The notes: generated from the sequence alone by a model not told the origin. A stretch of 64,000 nt of DNA from Pithys albifrons albifrons (GCF_047495875.1 NC_092486.1:930001-994000), one strand, 5' to 3'; positions 23,899-40,765 are shown, numbered from the stretch's first letter. Made by a program: numbers and translations.

Positions 23899-26800
23899 TC
23901 ACACAGGGTCGGGATGTGACGGCAAAGCGTCGGCTCCCAGCGATGCCACAAAGGCCTTCACCTGCAAAGGAGAGTCCCATGGAGAGGGGGCACTGGGATG
24001 GCACCATCACAGCACTGGGATGGCACCGGGATGGTGTAGGAATGGCACCAGAATGGCACCATCATGGGACTGGGATGGCCTTGGGATGAGGTAGGAATGG
24101 CACCATCATGGCACTGGAAAGGCACCAGGATGGTGTAGAGATGACGCCATCATGGCACTGGGATGGTCCTGGGATGAGGTAGGAACAGCATCAGGATGGC
24201 ACTGGGATGGCACCAGCACGGCACTGGGATGGCACCAGCACGGCTGAGCTTTAACCCCCCTCAGACCCAGGGTGTGGGCACTGTTTTTCCCATGGCAGAG
24301 GCTCCGGAGCCAGCCCGGCTGTGCTGGCACTGCTGGCATTCTTGGCAGTGGGACAGCACCATCATGGCACCAGGATGGAACTGGGATGGCACCATCATGG
24401 CACCAGGATGGAACTGGGATAGCACTGGGATGGCACCATCATGGCACCGGGATGGAACTGGGACAGCACCATCATGGCACCAGGATGGAACTGGGATGGC
24501 GCCATCATGGCACTGGGATGGAACTGGGATGGCACCATCACGGCACCGGGGTGGAACTGGGATGGCACCATCATGGCACTGGGGTGGAGCTGGGATGGAA
24601 CTGGGACAGCACTGGGATGGCACCATCATGGCACTGGAATGGAATTGGGATGGAACTGGGATGGAACTGGGATGGCACCATCATGGCACCAGGATGGAAC
24701 TGGGATGGCGCCATCATGGCACTAGGATGGAACTGGGATGGCGCCATCATGGCACTGGGATGGAACTGGGATGAAACTGGGATAGCACTGGGATGGAACT
24801 GGGATGAAACTGGGATAGCACTGGGACGGCACCATCATGGAACTGGGATAGAACTGGGATGAAACTGGGATATCACTGGGATGAAACGGGGATAGCACTG
24901 GGATGGCACCGCCTGTGCCCCTCACCTGTGCCATGAGCACGCCCTGCATGGCCACATCCTGCTCGAAGTCCTGGTCCACATCCAGCACCAGGACGGGCTG
25001 TGCAGCCCCGGGGTGGGTCCTGGCAGGGACAGAGGGAGGGAGGGGTGAAATCCCAACCAACCCCCCAGCTCAGGGGTCATCCCAGAGCCCCCCCTCAGGT
25101 GCCAGGGATGGATTGGCACTCACTGCGTGGTCTTGTCCACCAGCCACTGCTCGTGCTGGGCATGGAGCTGCTCCAGGTATTCCAGCTGGATCCCGCCCTC
25201 CTCGCTCCGCGCCCGCCGCCGCAGCCGTGCCAGGCACGTCTGTGCCCACCGGGACATGGCGGGAGAGGGGACAGGGGGTCAGGGACAGGGGCACGGGGAG
25301 GGGACAGGGGGTCAGGGACAGGGACACGGGGTGGGGACAGGGACACGGGGTGGGGACAGGGGGTCAGGGACAGGGGCACAGGGTAGGGACAGGGGCACGG
25401 GGTCAGGGACAGGGGCACGGGGTCAGGGACAGGGGCACGGGGTAGGGACAGGGACATGGGGTGGGGACAGGGACACGGGGTGGGGACAGGGACACGGGGT
25501 GGGGACAGGGGGTCAGGGACAGGGGCACAGGGTAGGGACAGGGGCACGGGGTCAGGGACAGGGGCACGGGGTCAGGGACAGGGGCACGGGGTAGGGACAG
25601 GGACATGGGGTGGGGACAGGGGGTCAGGGACAAGGACACGGGGTGGGGACAGGGGGTCAGGGACAGGGGCATGGCCACGGCCACAAGTCAGGGACAGGGG
25701 CATGGCCATGGGGTAGGGACAGGGGGACAGGGTCAGGGACAGGGGCACGGGGTCAGGGACAGGGACACGGGGTCAGGGACAGGGGCATAGCCACGGGGTA
25801 GGGACAGGGGCACGGGGTAGGGACAGGGGGACAGGGTAGGGACAGGGGCACGGCCACAAGTCAGGGACAGGGGCACAGGGTCAGGGACAGGGCCATGGCC
25901 ACGGGTCAGGGACAGGGGCACGGCCACAAGTCAGGGACAGGGGCACGGGGTCAGGGACAGGGGCACAGGGTCAGGGACAGGGGCACAGGGTCAGGGACAG
26001 GGGCACGGCCACGGGACAGGGACAGGAGGGCAGTGGGAGAGACAGGATGTGGGTGTCAGGTAAAGCAGCACCACAGGAATAACCTGAAGATGCTCAGCCT
26101 TCCCTCCCCAGAACCCACTCAAGAACCCCCATATTCCTATGGGAGAGACTCCTGAAGGTGCTCAGCCTCCTCTTCCCAAAATCCATTCAAGAACACTGAC
26201 ATTCCCATGGGAAAGACCTCAGAAAATGCTCAGCCTTCCCTCCCCAAATCCATTCTGGAACACCCACATTCCCGTGGGAGGGACCCTGTAAGATGCTCAG
26301 CCCTCCCTTCCCAAAATCCATTCCAGACATGGACATTCCCATGGGAGGGATCCCAGAAAATGCTCAGTCCTCTCTTCCCCAAATCCATTCTAATACACCA
26401 ACATTCCCATGGGAGGGACCCCTGAAGAGACCCAGCCCTCCCTTCCCAAAATCCATTCTAGAATCTATAGCAGAATTCCCACCCACGTTCCCATGGCAGG
26501 GACTCCTGAAGATGATTAGCCCCTTCTTCCCAAAATTCATTCTAGAACACTGACATTCCAATGGGAGGGACCCCAGAGGATGCTCAGCCCTCCCCACCCC
26601 AAATCCCACTCCAGAAAACTCCACAGTGAAACTCCCACTGACATTCCCATGGGAGGGATCCCAGGAAATGCTCAGCCCTCCCTTCCCAAAATCCACTCTA
26701 GAACCCACAGCAAATCCCGCCCTGCCATTCCCAGGGACAGGCCCTGCTCCTCCAGAGCCACCACTGATGCTCTGGCAATTCCCAGTGCTGGTGCCATTCC

Positions 26801-29800
26801 CACGGATCCGGAGCCTCCCACCCCATTCCCGTCCTGGCAATTCCCAGTGCTGGTGCCATCCTGATGGATCAGAGTCTCCCACCCCTCTTCCCGCCCTGGC
26901 AATTCCTGGTGCCATCCCAGTGGATCTGGAGCCTCCCACCCCTTTTCCCACTCCAGAAATTCCCAGTGCCATCCTGGCAGATCTGGAGCCTCTCAGCCCA
27001 TTCCTGCCCTGGCAATTCCATCCCAGATCTGAAGCCTCCCAGCCCATTCCCGCCCCGGCAACTCCCGGTGCCATCCTGATGGATTGGAGCCTCCCACCCC
27101 TCTTCCTGCCCTGGCAATTCCTGGTGCAATCCTGGTGGATCCAGATCCTCCCAGGCCTTTTCCCACCCCGGCAATTCCCGGTGCCATCCCAGTGGATCCG
27201 AAGCCTCCCACCCCTTTTCCCGCCCCCGCAATGCCCGGTGCCATCCCAGCAGATCTGGAGCCTTCCAGCCCATTCCTGTCCCAGCAATTCCCGGTGCCAT
27301 CCTGGCGGATCTGGAGCCTCCCAGCCCATTCCTGCCCTGGCAATTCCCGGTGCCATCCCAGCAGATCTGGAGCCTCCTACCCCTTTTCCCACCCCGGCAA
27401 TTCCTGGTGCCATCCCGGCAGATCTGGAGCCTCCCACTCCTTTTCCCACTCCTGCAATTCCCGGTGCCATCCCAACGGATCCAGAGCCTCCCAGCCCATT
27501 CCTGCCCCAGCAATTCCCAGTGCCATCCTGGCGGATCCAGAGCCTCCCACTCCTTTTCCCACCCCGGCAATTCCCGGTGCCATCCTGGCGGATCTGGAGC
27601 CTCTCACTCCTTTTCCCCCCTGGCAATTCCCGGTGCCATCCCGGCAGATCCGGAGCCTCCCAGCCCATTCCTGCCCTGGCAATTCCTGGCGCTATCCTGG
27701 CGGATCCGGAGCCTCCCACTCCTTTTCCCACCCCGGCAATTCCCGGTGCCATCCAGGCAGATCTGGAGCCTCCCACTCCTTTTCCCACCCCGGCAATTCC
27801 CGGTGCCATCCCGGCGGATCCGGAGCCTCCCAGCCCTTTTCCCACCCCGGCAATTCCCGGTGCCATCCCGGCAGATCCGGAGCCTCCCAGCCCTTTTCCC
27901 ACCCCGGCAATTCCCGGTGACATCCCGGTGGATCCGGAGCCTCCCAGCCCATTCCTGCCCCAACAATTCCCAGTGCCACCCCAGCACATCCGGAGCCTCC
28001 CAGCCCATTCCTGTCCCAGCAATTCCCGGTGCCATCCCAACGGATCCAGAGCCTCCCACTCCTTTTCCCACCCCAGCAATTCCCAGTGCCATCCCGGCGG
28101 ATCCAGAGCCTCCCAGCCCTTTTCCCACCCCAGCAATTCCCGGTGCCATCCCGGCAGATCTGGAGCCTCCCACTCCTTTTCCCACCCCTGCAATTCCTGG
28201 TGCCATCCCAACGGATCCAGAGCCTCCCAGCCCATTCCTGCCCCAGCAATTCCCGGTGCCATCCCAGCGGATCCAGAGCCTCCCACTCCTTTTCCCACCC
28301 CAGCAATTCCCGGTGCCGTCCTGGCGGATCCGGAGCCTCCCAGCCCATTCCTGCCCCGGCAATTCCCGGTGCCGTCCTGGCGGATCCGGAGCCTCTCAGC
28401 CCTTTTCCCCCCTGGCAATTCCTGGTGCCATCCCGGCAGATCCGGAGCCTCCCAGCCCATTCCTGCCCCGGCAATTCCCGGTGCCATCCCGGCGGATCTG
28501 GAGCCTCTCACTTCTTTTCCCACCCCAGCAATTCCCGATTCCATCCCGGCAGATCCAGAGCCTCCCAGCCCATTCCCACCCCAGCAATTCCCGGTGCCAT
28601 CCCGGCGGATCCGGAGCCTCCCAGCCCTTTTCCCGCCCCGGCAATTCCCGGTGCCATCCCAGCAGATCCAAAGCCTCCCAGCCCATTCCTGTCCCAGCAA
28701 TTCCCGGTGCCACCCCAGCACATCCGGAGCCTCCCAGCCCATTCCTGTCCCAGCAATTCCCGGTGCCATCCCGGCGGATCCCGGCCCATTCCCGCCCTGC
28801 CCACCTGTGGCGTGGCGCGCAGGTACAGGAACCCGTGCAGGGCCGTGCCAGGGCCCAGGTGGCACAGCAGGAAGTCGTGCCAGTCCTGGTAGATGGTCCA
28901 TTCCAGAGGCTGCAGGTGCCCCACCTCGAACAGGTTCTTGGCAAAGACGTACCTGGGAAGGGACAGGGGGTGTTGGCAGCGCCACCTCCGAGTCACAGCC
29001 CCTGGCACAGGTTTGGCACCAACCAGGAGTGGCACGGGGGGAAATTAAGGTGAAAATCACGGATTTGGGGCTGGAATGGGGAGTGGCAGGGCCCGGCTCG
29101 GCCCCTCCGGGCTCAGCACCCCCCAAAGGGCTTCAGGACATGGGTGGGGATGGGGCAGCCCCCCCAAAATATACAGATAAAGGACCCCCAACAGGGGCAG
29201 GGATGGGGCAGCCCCCCAGAATATACAGATAAAGGACCCCCAACAGGGGCAGGGATGGGGCAGCCCCCTAAAATTATCCAGATAAAGGACCTCCAACAGG
29301 GGCAGGGATGGGGCAGCCCCCCAGAATATACAGATAAAGGACCCCCAACAGGGGCAGGGATGGGGCAGCCCCCTAAAATTATCCAGATAAAGGACCTCCA
29401 ACAGGGGCAGGGATGGGGCAGCCCCCCAGAATATACAGATAAAGGACCCCCAACAGGGGTGGGGATGGGGCAGCCCCCCAGAATATACAGATAAAGGACC
29501 CCCAAGAGGGGTGGGATGGGGCAGCCCCCCAGAATATACAGATAAAGGACCCCCCAGCATTGGTGGGGATGGGGCAGCCCCCCAGAATTATCCAGATAAA
29601 GGACCCCCAAGAGGGGTGGGATGGGGCAGCCCCCCAGAATTATCCAGATAAAGGACCCCCAACACGGGTGGGGATGGGGCAGCCCCCCAAAATATACAGA
29701 TAAAGGACCCCCAACAGGGGTGGGGATGGGGCAGTCTCCTAAAATATCCTGATAAAGGACCCTCAACAGGGGTGGGGATGGGGCAGCCCCCCAGAATATA

Positions 29801-32800
29801 CAGATAAAGGACCCCCAACAGGGGTGGGGATGGGGCAGTCTCCTAAAATATCCTGATAAAGGACCCTCAACACAGGTGAGGATGGGGCAGCTCCCCAAAT
29901 TATCCAGAAGATAAAACCCCCCAGCATTGGTGGGGATGGGGCAGCCCCACAATATCATCCTGAGGATAAAGAACCCCCAACAAGGGTGGGGATGGAGCAG
30001 CCCCTCCAAATTATCCAGATAAAGGACCCCCAACAAGGGTGGGGATGGGGCAGCCCCTCCAAATTATCCAGATAAAGGACCCCCAACAAGGGTGGGGATG
30101 GGGCAGCCCCCCAGATGATCCCGAGGATGAAGAACCCCCAACAAGGGTGGGGATGGGGCAGCCCCCCAGATTACCCCGAGGATGAAGAACCCCCAACAAA
30201 GGTGGGGATGGGGCAGCCCCCCAGATTACCCCGAGGATGAAGAACCCCCAACAAGGGTGGCGATGGGGCAGCCCCCCAGATGATCCCAAGGATGAAGAAC
30301 CCCCAACAAGGGTGGGGATGGGGCAGCCCCCCAGATGATCCCAAGGATGAAGAACCCCCAACAAGGGTGGGGATGGGGCAGCCCCCCAGATTACCCCGAG
30401 GATGAAGAACCCCCAACAAGGGTGGGGATGGGGCAGCCCCCCAGATTACCCCGAGGATGAAGAACCCCCAGGCTATCCAGGCCCCCACTGCTGTCACTCA
30501 GCACCGCACAGGTGTCACTGGGATGGTGGCTCTGCTCACCCCAGGGGTGGTCCCAGGCCCCCACCCCCTGTGCGGGTGCTCCACCCCCAGGGAATCCAGT
30601 CCCTGCCTCTCTCCCCTCCCACTGTCCCTGTACCTGTCGCTGTACACGGAGCGCTCGAAGACCCTGACGGGGTGGGAGGAGTCGGGGGGCGGCTCCAGCA
30701 TCGTCCTCAGGCGGCTCATGCAGGAGAAGGTCTGGAAGGTGTAGGACCACCGGGCCGGCTCCTGGTACATCATCTGCAGCAGGTTGGTGGAGCCCTCGGG
30801 TTCCTGCGGGGGGAGAGCTGTGGGAGAAGGGCTGGGAATGTTGGGGGGGTATCGTGTCCCTGTCCTGCCCCACGGGATGACAGCCCAGAGTCTGCTCCCC
30901 CTTTCCAGGGCAGAGCCATCCAGGGGGGAATGTTGGAAACATGAACAGGCTGGGAATGCCGGGGGGACACCTATCCCTGTCCCATCCCACGGGGTGACAG
31001 CCGAGAGTCTGCTCCCTCCTTCTGGGACACCCACACAGGGGAGATGGTGGGGGTGTGAACAGGCTGGGAATGCTGAGGGGACACTGTCCTGTGGGGTGAC
31101 AGCCTGGAGTCTGCTCCCTCCATATGGGACAGAGCCATCCATGGGAGATGCTGGGCGTGTGAACATGCTGGGAATGCTGGGGGGACACCGTGTCACCATG
31201 GGGTGACAGCCCAGAGTGCTCCCTCCTTGTGGGACAGAGCCATCCATGGGAGATGTTGGGGGTGTGATCAGGCTGGGAATGCTGGGGGGACACCGTGTCA
31301 CCATGGGGTGACAGACCAGAGTGCTCCCTCCTTGTGGGACAGAGCCATCCATGGGAGATGTTGGGGGTGTGAACAGTTTGGGAATGCTGGAGGGACACCT
31401 ATCCCTGTCCCACCCCACGGGGTGACAGCCCAGAGTCTGCTCCCACCTGCCAGGGCAGAGCCATCCATGGGGGAATGTTGAAAACGTGAACAGACTGGGA
31501 ATGCTGGAGGGACACCTATCCCTGTCCCACCCCACGGGGTGACAGCCCAGAGTCTGCTCCATCCTTGAGGGACAAAGCCCTCCATGGGACATGTTGGAGG
31601 TGTGAACAGGCTGGGAATGCTGGGGGGACACCGTGTCACCACGGGGTGACAGCCCAGAGTGCTCCCTCCTTCCTGGGCAGAGCCATCCATGGGAGATGTT
31701 GGACGTGTCAAGAGGCTGGGAATGCCAGGGGGACACCCATCCGTGTCCTGCCCCACGGGTGACAGCCCAGACTCCAAGCTCTGCAGGACCACTTGGCATC
31801 CCTTGGTGGTGGTGGGACCCCTGGCACGGCCCCAAGGGATCCGGGGGGAATGTGGGGCAGCAGCAGGACCCGGGGCTGGGGGTGCAGGGGGGACACCAAG
31901 TGCAGGGCCAGGGGACAGATCCAGCCCCCACGTGCTGAGAATTCCCAGAGAAAGAGGTTAACAGGGACTGAGCCATCCATGGGAGATGTTGGAGGTGTGA
32001 ACAGGCTGGGGGGACACCGTGTCACCACGGGGTGACAGCCCAGAGTGCTCCCTCCTTGTGGGACAGCCATCCCTGGGAGATGGAGGTGTGATCAGGCTGG
32101 GAATGCTGGGGGGACACTGTCTCGTGGGGTGACAGCCCAGTCTACCCCCTCCTTCCAGGGCAGAGCCATCCACGGGACATGCTGGAGGTGCCAACAGGCT
32201 GGGAATGCCGGGGGGACACCTATCCCTGTCCTGCCCCACGGGGTGACAGCCCAGACTCCAATCCCTGCAGGACCACTTGGCATCCCTTGGTGGTGGTGGG
32301 ACCCCCCCGTGCCCCCCAAGGCCCCGCAGCTCTGGGGGTGTTTCCTGTCACCTCTCCTGCCTCCCCCGGGGGCTCCAGAGGGTTCCCGGTGAGGGCCCCT
32401 TGCCCTTAAAAAGGCAGCAGGACTTTGGCAGCTGCTGCTTGGGCTGTGCCAGGGCTGGGGGTGGCTCCGGGCAGGGGCCGGGGGGCAGCACCCACAGAGC
32501 CCTCGGGGCTCATCCCACCTCCCAGAGCCCCCCGGGGGGCGCAGAGCCAGGAGCACCCCAGGGTGGGGCTGGGTTTGCACCCACAGCTCTGCCCGAGGGT
32601 TTGGGGGCCGAGGGACTTCGGGGCACCACTGGGGGCGGAGAGAGGAAACCACAGGGAGCGGCATCCCCGACGTGCGCGATTCCAGGGATCCGAGGTGTGC
32701 AATTCCAGGGATCGGGGCAGCCGAGGCCGGGAGGAGCCGACACACCGACCCGGGGCGTTTGCGGCGTCCCAGCCGTGCCAGAGTCGCCCCGGCCCGGGGT

Positions 32801-33841
32801 GTGCCCACGGCGGAGCCCCCACACTCACCGCCCCCGGGGGGCAGGGACACAGCCGGAGCAGGGATGGAGCAGGGACGGAGTAGGGTTTGAGAAGGGACGG
32901 AACAGGGACTGAGCTGGAGCTGGGATGGAGCTGGATCAGGGACGGAGATTCCCTTACCTGCGCCGTGCCCCGGGCTGGCACCTTCTGCCACTGTGCCAGG
33001 GGCTCTGTCACCAGGTGCCACCGCGGGAAGGTGGCTCCCAGCAGCCTCAGGAAGGTCGATTTCCCCACGGCTGCGGGAGTGGAGGGGAGAGCAGGGTGAG
33101 CTCCTGCCCCAAATCCCGGGAATGTGGGGTGAGCCAGGGATCCCCCCATCCCGCCTTCTGGGAACCTGCGATGAGCTTCAGTGTCCCCTCACCCCAGGTC
33201 CCAAGAACACGGGGTGATCCTGCGTGTCCCCCACCCCGAATCCCGGCACCACGCGGTGGCTCCGGGTGCCCCTCCCCTGTCCCCCCGCACCGCAGGGCTT
33301 GGGGTGCCCTCCCCAACAATAACAATAATAATAATAATAATAAATTACCGACACTCACTCGCACCCCGGGACGCTCCTTCACCCCAAACCCTCCTGCCCC
33401 TCCAACCCCTTCTCTCCTCAGACCCCCCGCTATCTCTCCCTGCCCCCGTTCCCGCTCTGCCCCTGACCCCCCGCTGTCCCCCCCTGCCCCTGTCCCCCCG
33501 CTGTCCCCTCCCTGTCCCGGTCCCCCCGCTGTTCCCCCCTGCCCCTGTCCCCCCGCTGTCCCCTCTCTGCCCCTGTCCCCCCGCTGTCCCTCCCTGCCCC
33601 TGTCCCCCCGCTGTCCCTCCCTGCCCCTGTCCCCCCGCTGTCCCCTCCCCGTCCCTGTCCCCCCGGTGTCCCCTCCCTGCCCCGCGCTGCCCCCCCCGCT
33701 GTCCCCTCCCTGTCCCCCCGTACCGATGTTCCCCTCCAGGGCCACGCGCAGGGCCCGCGCCCGCCCCATTCCCGCCACCGCTTCCGCCTTTCCCGCGTCA
33801 CATGCTAATGACATGCTAATGAGCTGTGCGCGTGACGTCAT
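23899..33841 (-). CDS. DGUOK: DGUOK, mitochondrial deoxyguanosine kinase, 7 exons
   Basis: DGUOK phosphorylates deoxyguanosine and other purine deoxynucleosides in the mitochondrial matrix for mtDNA precursor supply. Minus-strand exons: 33841-33724, 33070-32958, 30803-30634, 28952-28805, 25239-25124, 25019-24926, 23961-23899 (stop TGA). All junctions are GT-AG and phases agree. From the ATG at 33841 the product is 273 residues (human 277). Motifs: P-loop EGNIAVGKST spanning exons 1-2, [12 protein letters not shown] substrate-pocket segment, [10 protein letters not shown] (ERS motif), YQDWHDFLL, an arginine-rich lid [11 protein letters not shown], and [11 protein letters not shown] near the C-terminus. 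The C-terminal tail (ending HPDPV) is longer than the human one. In-frame ATGs at 33841, 33814 and 33769 compete. The first gives a human-like length and overlaps a CRE; the last (249 residues) leaves almost no targeting peptide. Closest alternatives (DCK, TK2) fit less well because of the synteny. Confidence 0.94.
23995..24910. repeat. Variable minisatellite, ACTGGGATGGCACCATCATG core
   Basis: Dozens of 12-32 bp units built from ACTGGGATGGCACC, ATCATGGCACC and AGGATGGA pieces. It fills most of DGUOK intron 6, ending 16 bp from exon 6. Confidence 0.9.
25260..26035. repeat. ~19-bp minisatellite (GGGACAGGGGCACGGGGTCA)
   Basis: About 40 copies of GGGACAGGGGCACGGGGTCA-type units begin about 20 bp upstream (minus sense) of DGUOK exon 5, next to its acceptor. 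A 124-bp higher-order block (GTGGGGACAGGGACACGGGG type) repeats at about 25,320-25,620. Confidence 0.92.
26080..26725. repeat. ~60-bp minisatellite (AGCCCTCCCTTCCCAAAATC core)
   Basis: About 10 copies of a ~60-bp unit, AGCCCTCCCTTCCCAAAATC followed by CATTCTAGAACAC and ACATTCCCATGGGAGGGA. It lies in DGUOK intron 4. Confidence 0.9.
26740..28797. repeat. 57-bp minisatellite, ~36 copies, in DGUOK intron 4
   Basis: Unit core is GGCAATTCCCGGTGCCATCC, then CGGCGGATCCGGAGCCTCCC, then AGCCCTTTTCCCACCCC. The unit is exactly 19 codons and stop-free on both strands, giving false ORFs of 868 (plus) and 920 (minus) codons. Copies of an alternative end (CCCATTCCTGCCCC) alternate with the main type in runs. 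The array stops within 10 bp of the DGUOK exon 4 donor. Confidence 0.96.
29135..30475. repeat. ~54-bp minisatellite in DGUOK intron 3
   Basis: About 25 copies. The unit joins AACAGGGGTGGGGATGGGGC, AGCCCCCCAGAATATACAGA and TAAAGGACCCCC. The last eight copies change to a GATTACCCCGAGGATGAAGA type, so two sub-families sit side by side. Confidence 0.94.
30830..32265. repeat. ~105-bp minisatellite in DGUOK intron 2
   Basis: About 13 copies of a long unit containing GGGGTGACAGCCCAGAGT, GGGACAGAGCCATCCATGGG, AGATGTTGGGGGTGTGAACA and GGCTGGGAATGCTGGGGGGA. Its last copies lie inside the inverted duplication that recurs at 41,955-42,981. Confidence 0.93.
31817..32841 (+). repeat. Inverted duplication, arm A (in DGUOK intron 2)
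   Basis: About 1,025 bp that matches arm B (41,955-42,981) in reverse complement. Matching positions sum to 74,796 across almost the whole length, so apart from about 2 bp of indels near one end there are no gaps. Only scattered substitutions were noticed, suggesting roughly 98-99% identity by eye. Arm A holds the tail of the 105-bp minisatellite plus unique GC-rich sequence, and ends 116 bp before DGUOK exon 2. Confidence 0.95.
33312..33345. repeat. (AAT)n microsatellite
   Basis: CAATAACAATAATAATAATA-type trinucleotide run in DGUOK intron 1. Confidence 0.9.
33425..33720. repeat. ~26-bp minisatellite (TGTCCCCCCGCTGTCCC)
   Basis: About 11 copies of TGTCCCCCCGCTGTCCCCTC-type units fill DGUOK intron 1 right up to the exon 1 donor at 33,723. 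C-rich on the plus strand, hence G-rich in the DGUOK transcript just after exon 1. Confidence 0.92.
33833..33840. promoter_or_regulatory. DGUOK: CRE (TGACGTCA) at the DGUOK promoter
   Basis: An exact palindromic CREB/ATF site whose last bases overlap the most upstream in-frame ATG (33,841). Next to it on the plus strand are CGCGCGGGAAGTGGGCGG (ETS/E2F-like) and, inside exon 1, two ATGCTAAT octamer-like copies. This suggests a CpG/CRE promoter immediately around exon 1. If transcription starts after the CRE, the 33,841 ATG would be lost. Confidence 0.6.
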
Positions 33842-33865
33842 CGCGCGGGAAGTGGGCGGAGGGAG

Positions 33866-34585
33866 GGGAGGGGAAGGGGAAGGGAAAAGGAAGAGAGGGA
33901 AAAGGGAGAAAGGGAAGGGAAGGAAGGTTTGGGAAGGGAAAGGGAAAGGGAAAGGGAAAGGGAAAGGGAAGGGGAAAGGGAAGGGGAAAGGGAAGGGGAA
34001 AGGGAAGGGGAAAGGGAAGGGGAAAGGGAAAGGATAGGATAGGATAGGATAGGATAGGATAGGATAGGATAGGATAGGATAGGATAGGATAGGATAAGAT
34101 AGGATAGGATAGGATAGGAAAGAAAAAGGAAGGAAAGGGAAAGGAAAGGAAAAAGGAATGGAAAAAGGGAAGGAAAGGGAAAGGAAAGGGAAAGGGAAAG
34201 GAAAGGAAAGGAAAGGAAAGGAAAGGAAAGGAAAGGAAAGGAAAGGAAAGGAAAGGAAAAGCGGAAGGGAAGGAAAAAGGAGAGGAAAGGAAAGGAAAGG
34301 AAAGGAAAGGAAAGGAAAGGAAAGGAAAGGAAAGGAAAGGAAAGGAAAGGAAAGGAGAAGCGGAAGGGAAGGAAAAAGGAGAGGAAAGGAAAGGAAAGGA
34401 AAGGGGAAGCGGAAGGGAAGGAAAGGAAAAAGGAGAGGAAAGGAAAGGAAAAAGGAAAGGAGAAGGGAAGGAAAGGGGAAGCGGAAGGGAAGGAAAGGAA
34501 AAAGGAGAGGAAAGGAAAGGAAAGGAAAGGAAAGGAAAGGAAAGGAAAGGAAAGGAAAGGAAAGGAAAGGAAAAGGAAAAGGAAA
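33866..34585. repeat. Polypurine tract (GGAAA)n with a (GGATA)n block
   Basis: About 720 bp of purines on the plus strand: GGGAAA/GGAAAG pentamers and hexamers with a GATAG pentanucleotide block at 34,031-34,115. It lies directly upstream of the DGUOK promoter. Such mirror-symmetric purine runs can form triplex (H-DNA). Confidence 0.95.
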
Positions 34586-34674
34586 ATGTCGGCGGAGGGG
34601 GCTGGGGCTGGTATGGTAATTTATGCAAATGTGGTCCCGCCCACAGCAGGTCGGGGAGGGGGCGGGGGGAGCAC

Positions 34675-35130
34675 CAGGATGGGCTTGGGGTCACCAACAG
34701 GAGGTTAAAGACATTGATGTGGGGCTGGGTCAGCAACAGGGGTCTGGAGTCACCAAATGGGGTTGGGGTCACCAATGTGGAGTCAAGGGCATCACGACAG
34801 TGGGGTGGGGTCACCAGCACGTGATTGGGGTCACCAACAGGGGGTTAAGGACATTGATGTGGGGCTGGAGTCACCAACAGGTTTGGGGTCACCAACATGG
34901 ATTTGGGGTCTCCAACATGAGGTCAGGGTCACCACCGTGGGGTCGAGGTCACCAGCATGGATTTGGGGTCACCCAACATGGATTTGGGGTCCCCAGCATG
35001 GGGTCAGGGTCACCACCGTGGGGTCGAGGTCACCAGCATGGATTTGGGGTCACCCAACATGGATTTGGGGTCCCCAGCATGGGGTCAGAGTCACCACTGT
35101 GGGCTCAAGGGCCCTGACATGGGTTTGGGG
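34675..35130. repeat. Degenerate 24-bp and 72-bp minisatellite (GGGGTCACCAACATGGATTT)
   Basis: About 18 copies of a loose GGGGTCACCAACATGGATTT-type unit. A 72-bp higher-order copy is visible at 34,925-35,090. It lies between ACTG2 and DGUOK. Confidence 0.88.
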
Positions 35131-35283
35131 GCATCAGGGCAGAGTGAAGACCATCATCGCTGACATCACGGGCACCAACATGAGGCTGGGGGTCCCCGGC
35201 CCTCCCCTCTCTCCCTCTGACACCCCAACCCCTCCCACCCCCCACCCGTCCCAGAAAAAGCTCCGACTCTGGAGAAAAGGCGT

Positions 35284-35289
35284 TTTAAT
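35284..35289 (-). terminator. ACTG2: ACTG2 poly(A) signal ATTAAA
   Basis: The minus strand reads ATTAAA about 105 bp after the ACTG2 stop codon, giving a short 3' UTR of about 130 nt. Confidence 0.6.
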
Positions 35290-35393
35290 GCGCGGCGGGC
35301 GGGTGGGAGGAGCAGCAGGGGCCGAGGGGGAGGAGGAGGAGGAGGAAGAAGGGAGGGGCGCCCCAGGCCGGGCTGGCGGGAGGGAGGGGGGGC

Positions 35394-40765
<5,372 letters not shown>

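Noticed and set aside
26364..29232. 920-codon (minus) and 868-codon (plus) ORFs
   Set aside because: Both run through the 57-bp minisatellite in DGUOK intron 4 and through a real exon on the wrong strand or frame. The unit is 19 codons without stops, so openness carries no coding meaning.
32425..32883. Conserved ORF shared by both arms of the inverted duplication (152 and 209 codons)
   Set aside because: Shared only because the DNA is duplicated. The frame matches no family and is one of several overlapping open frames in GC-rich sequence.
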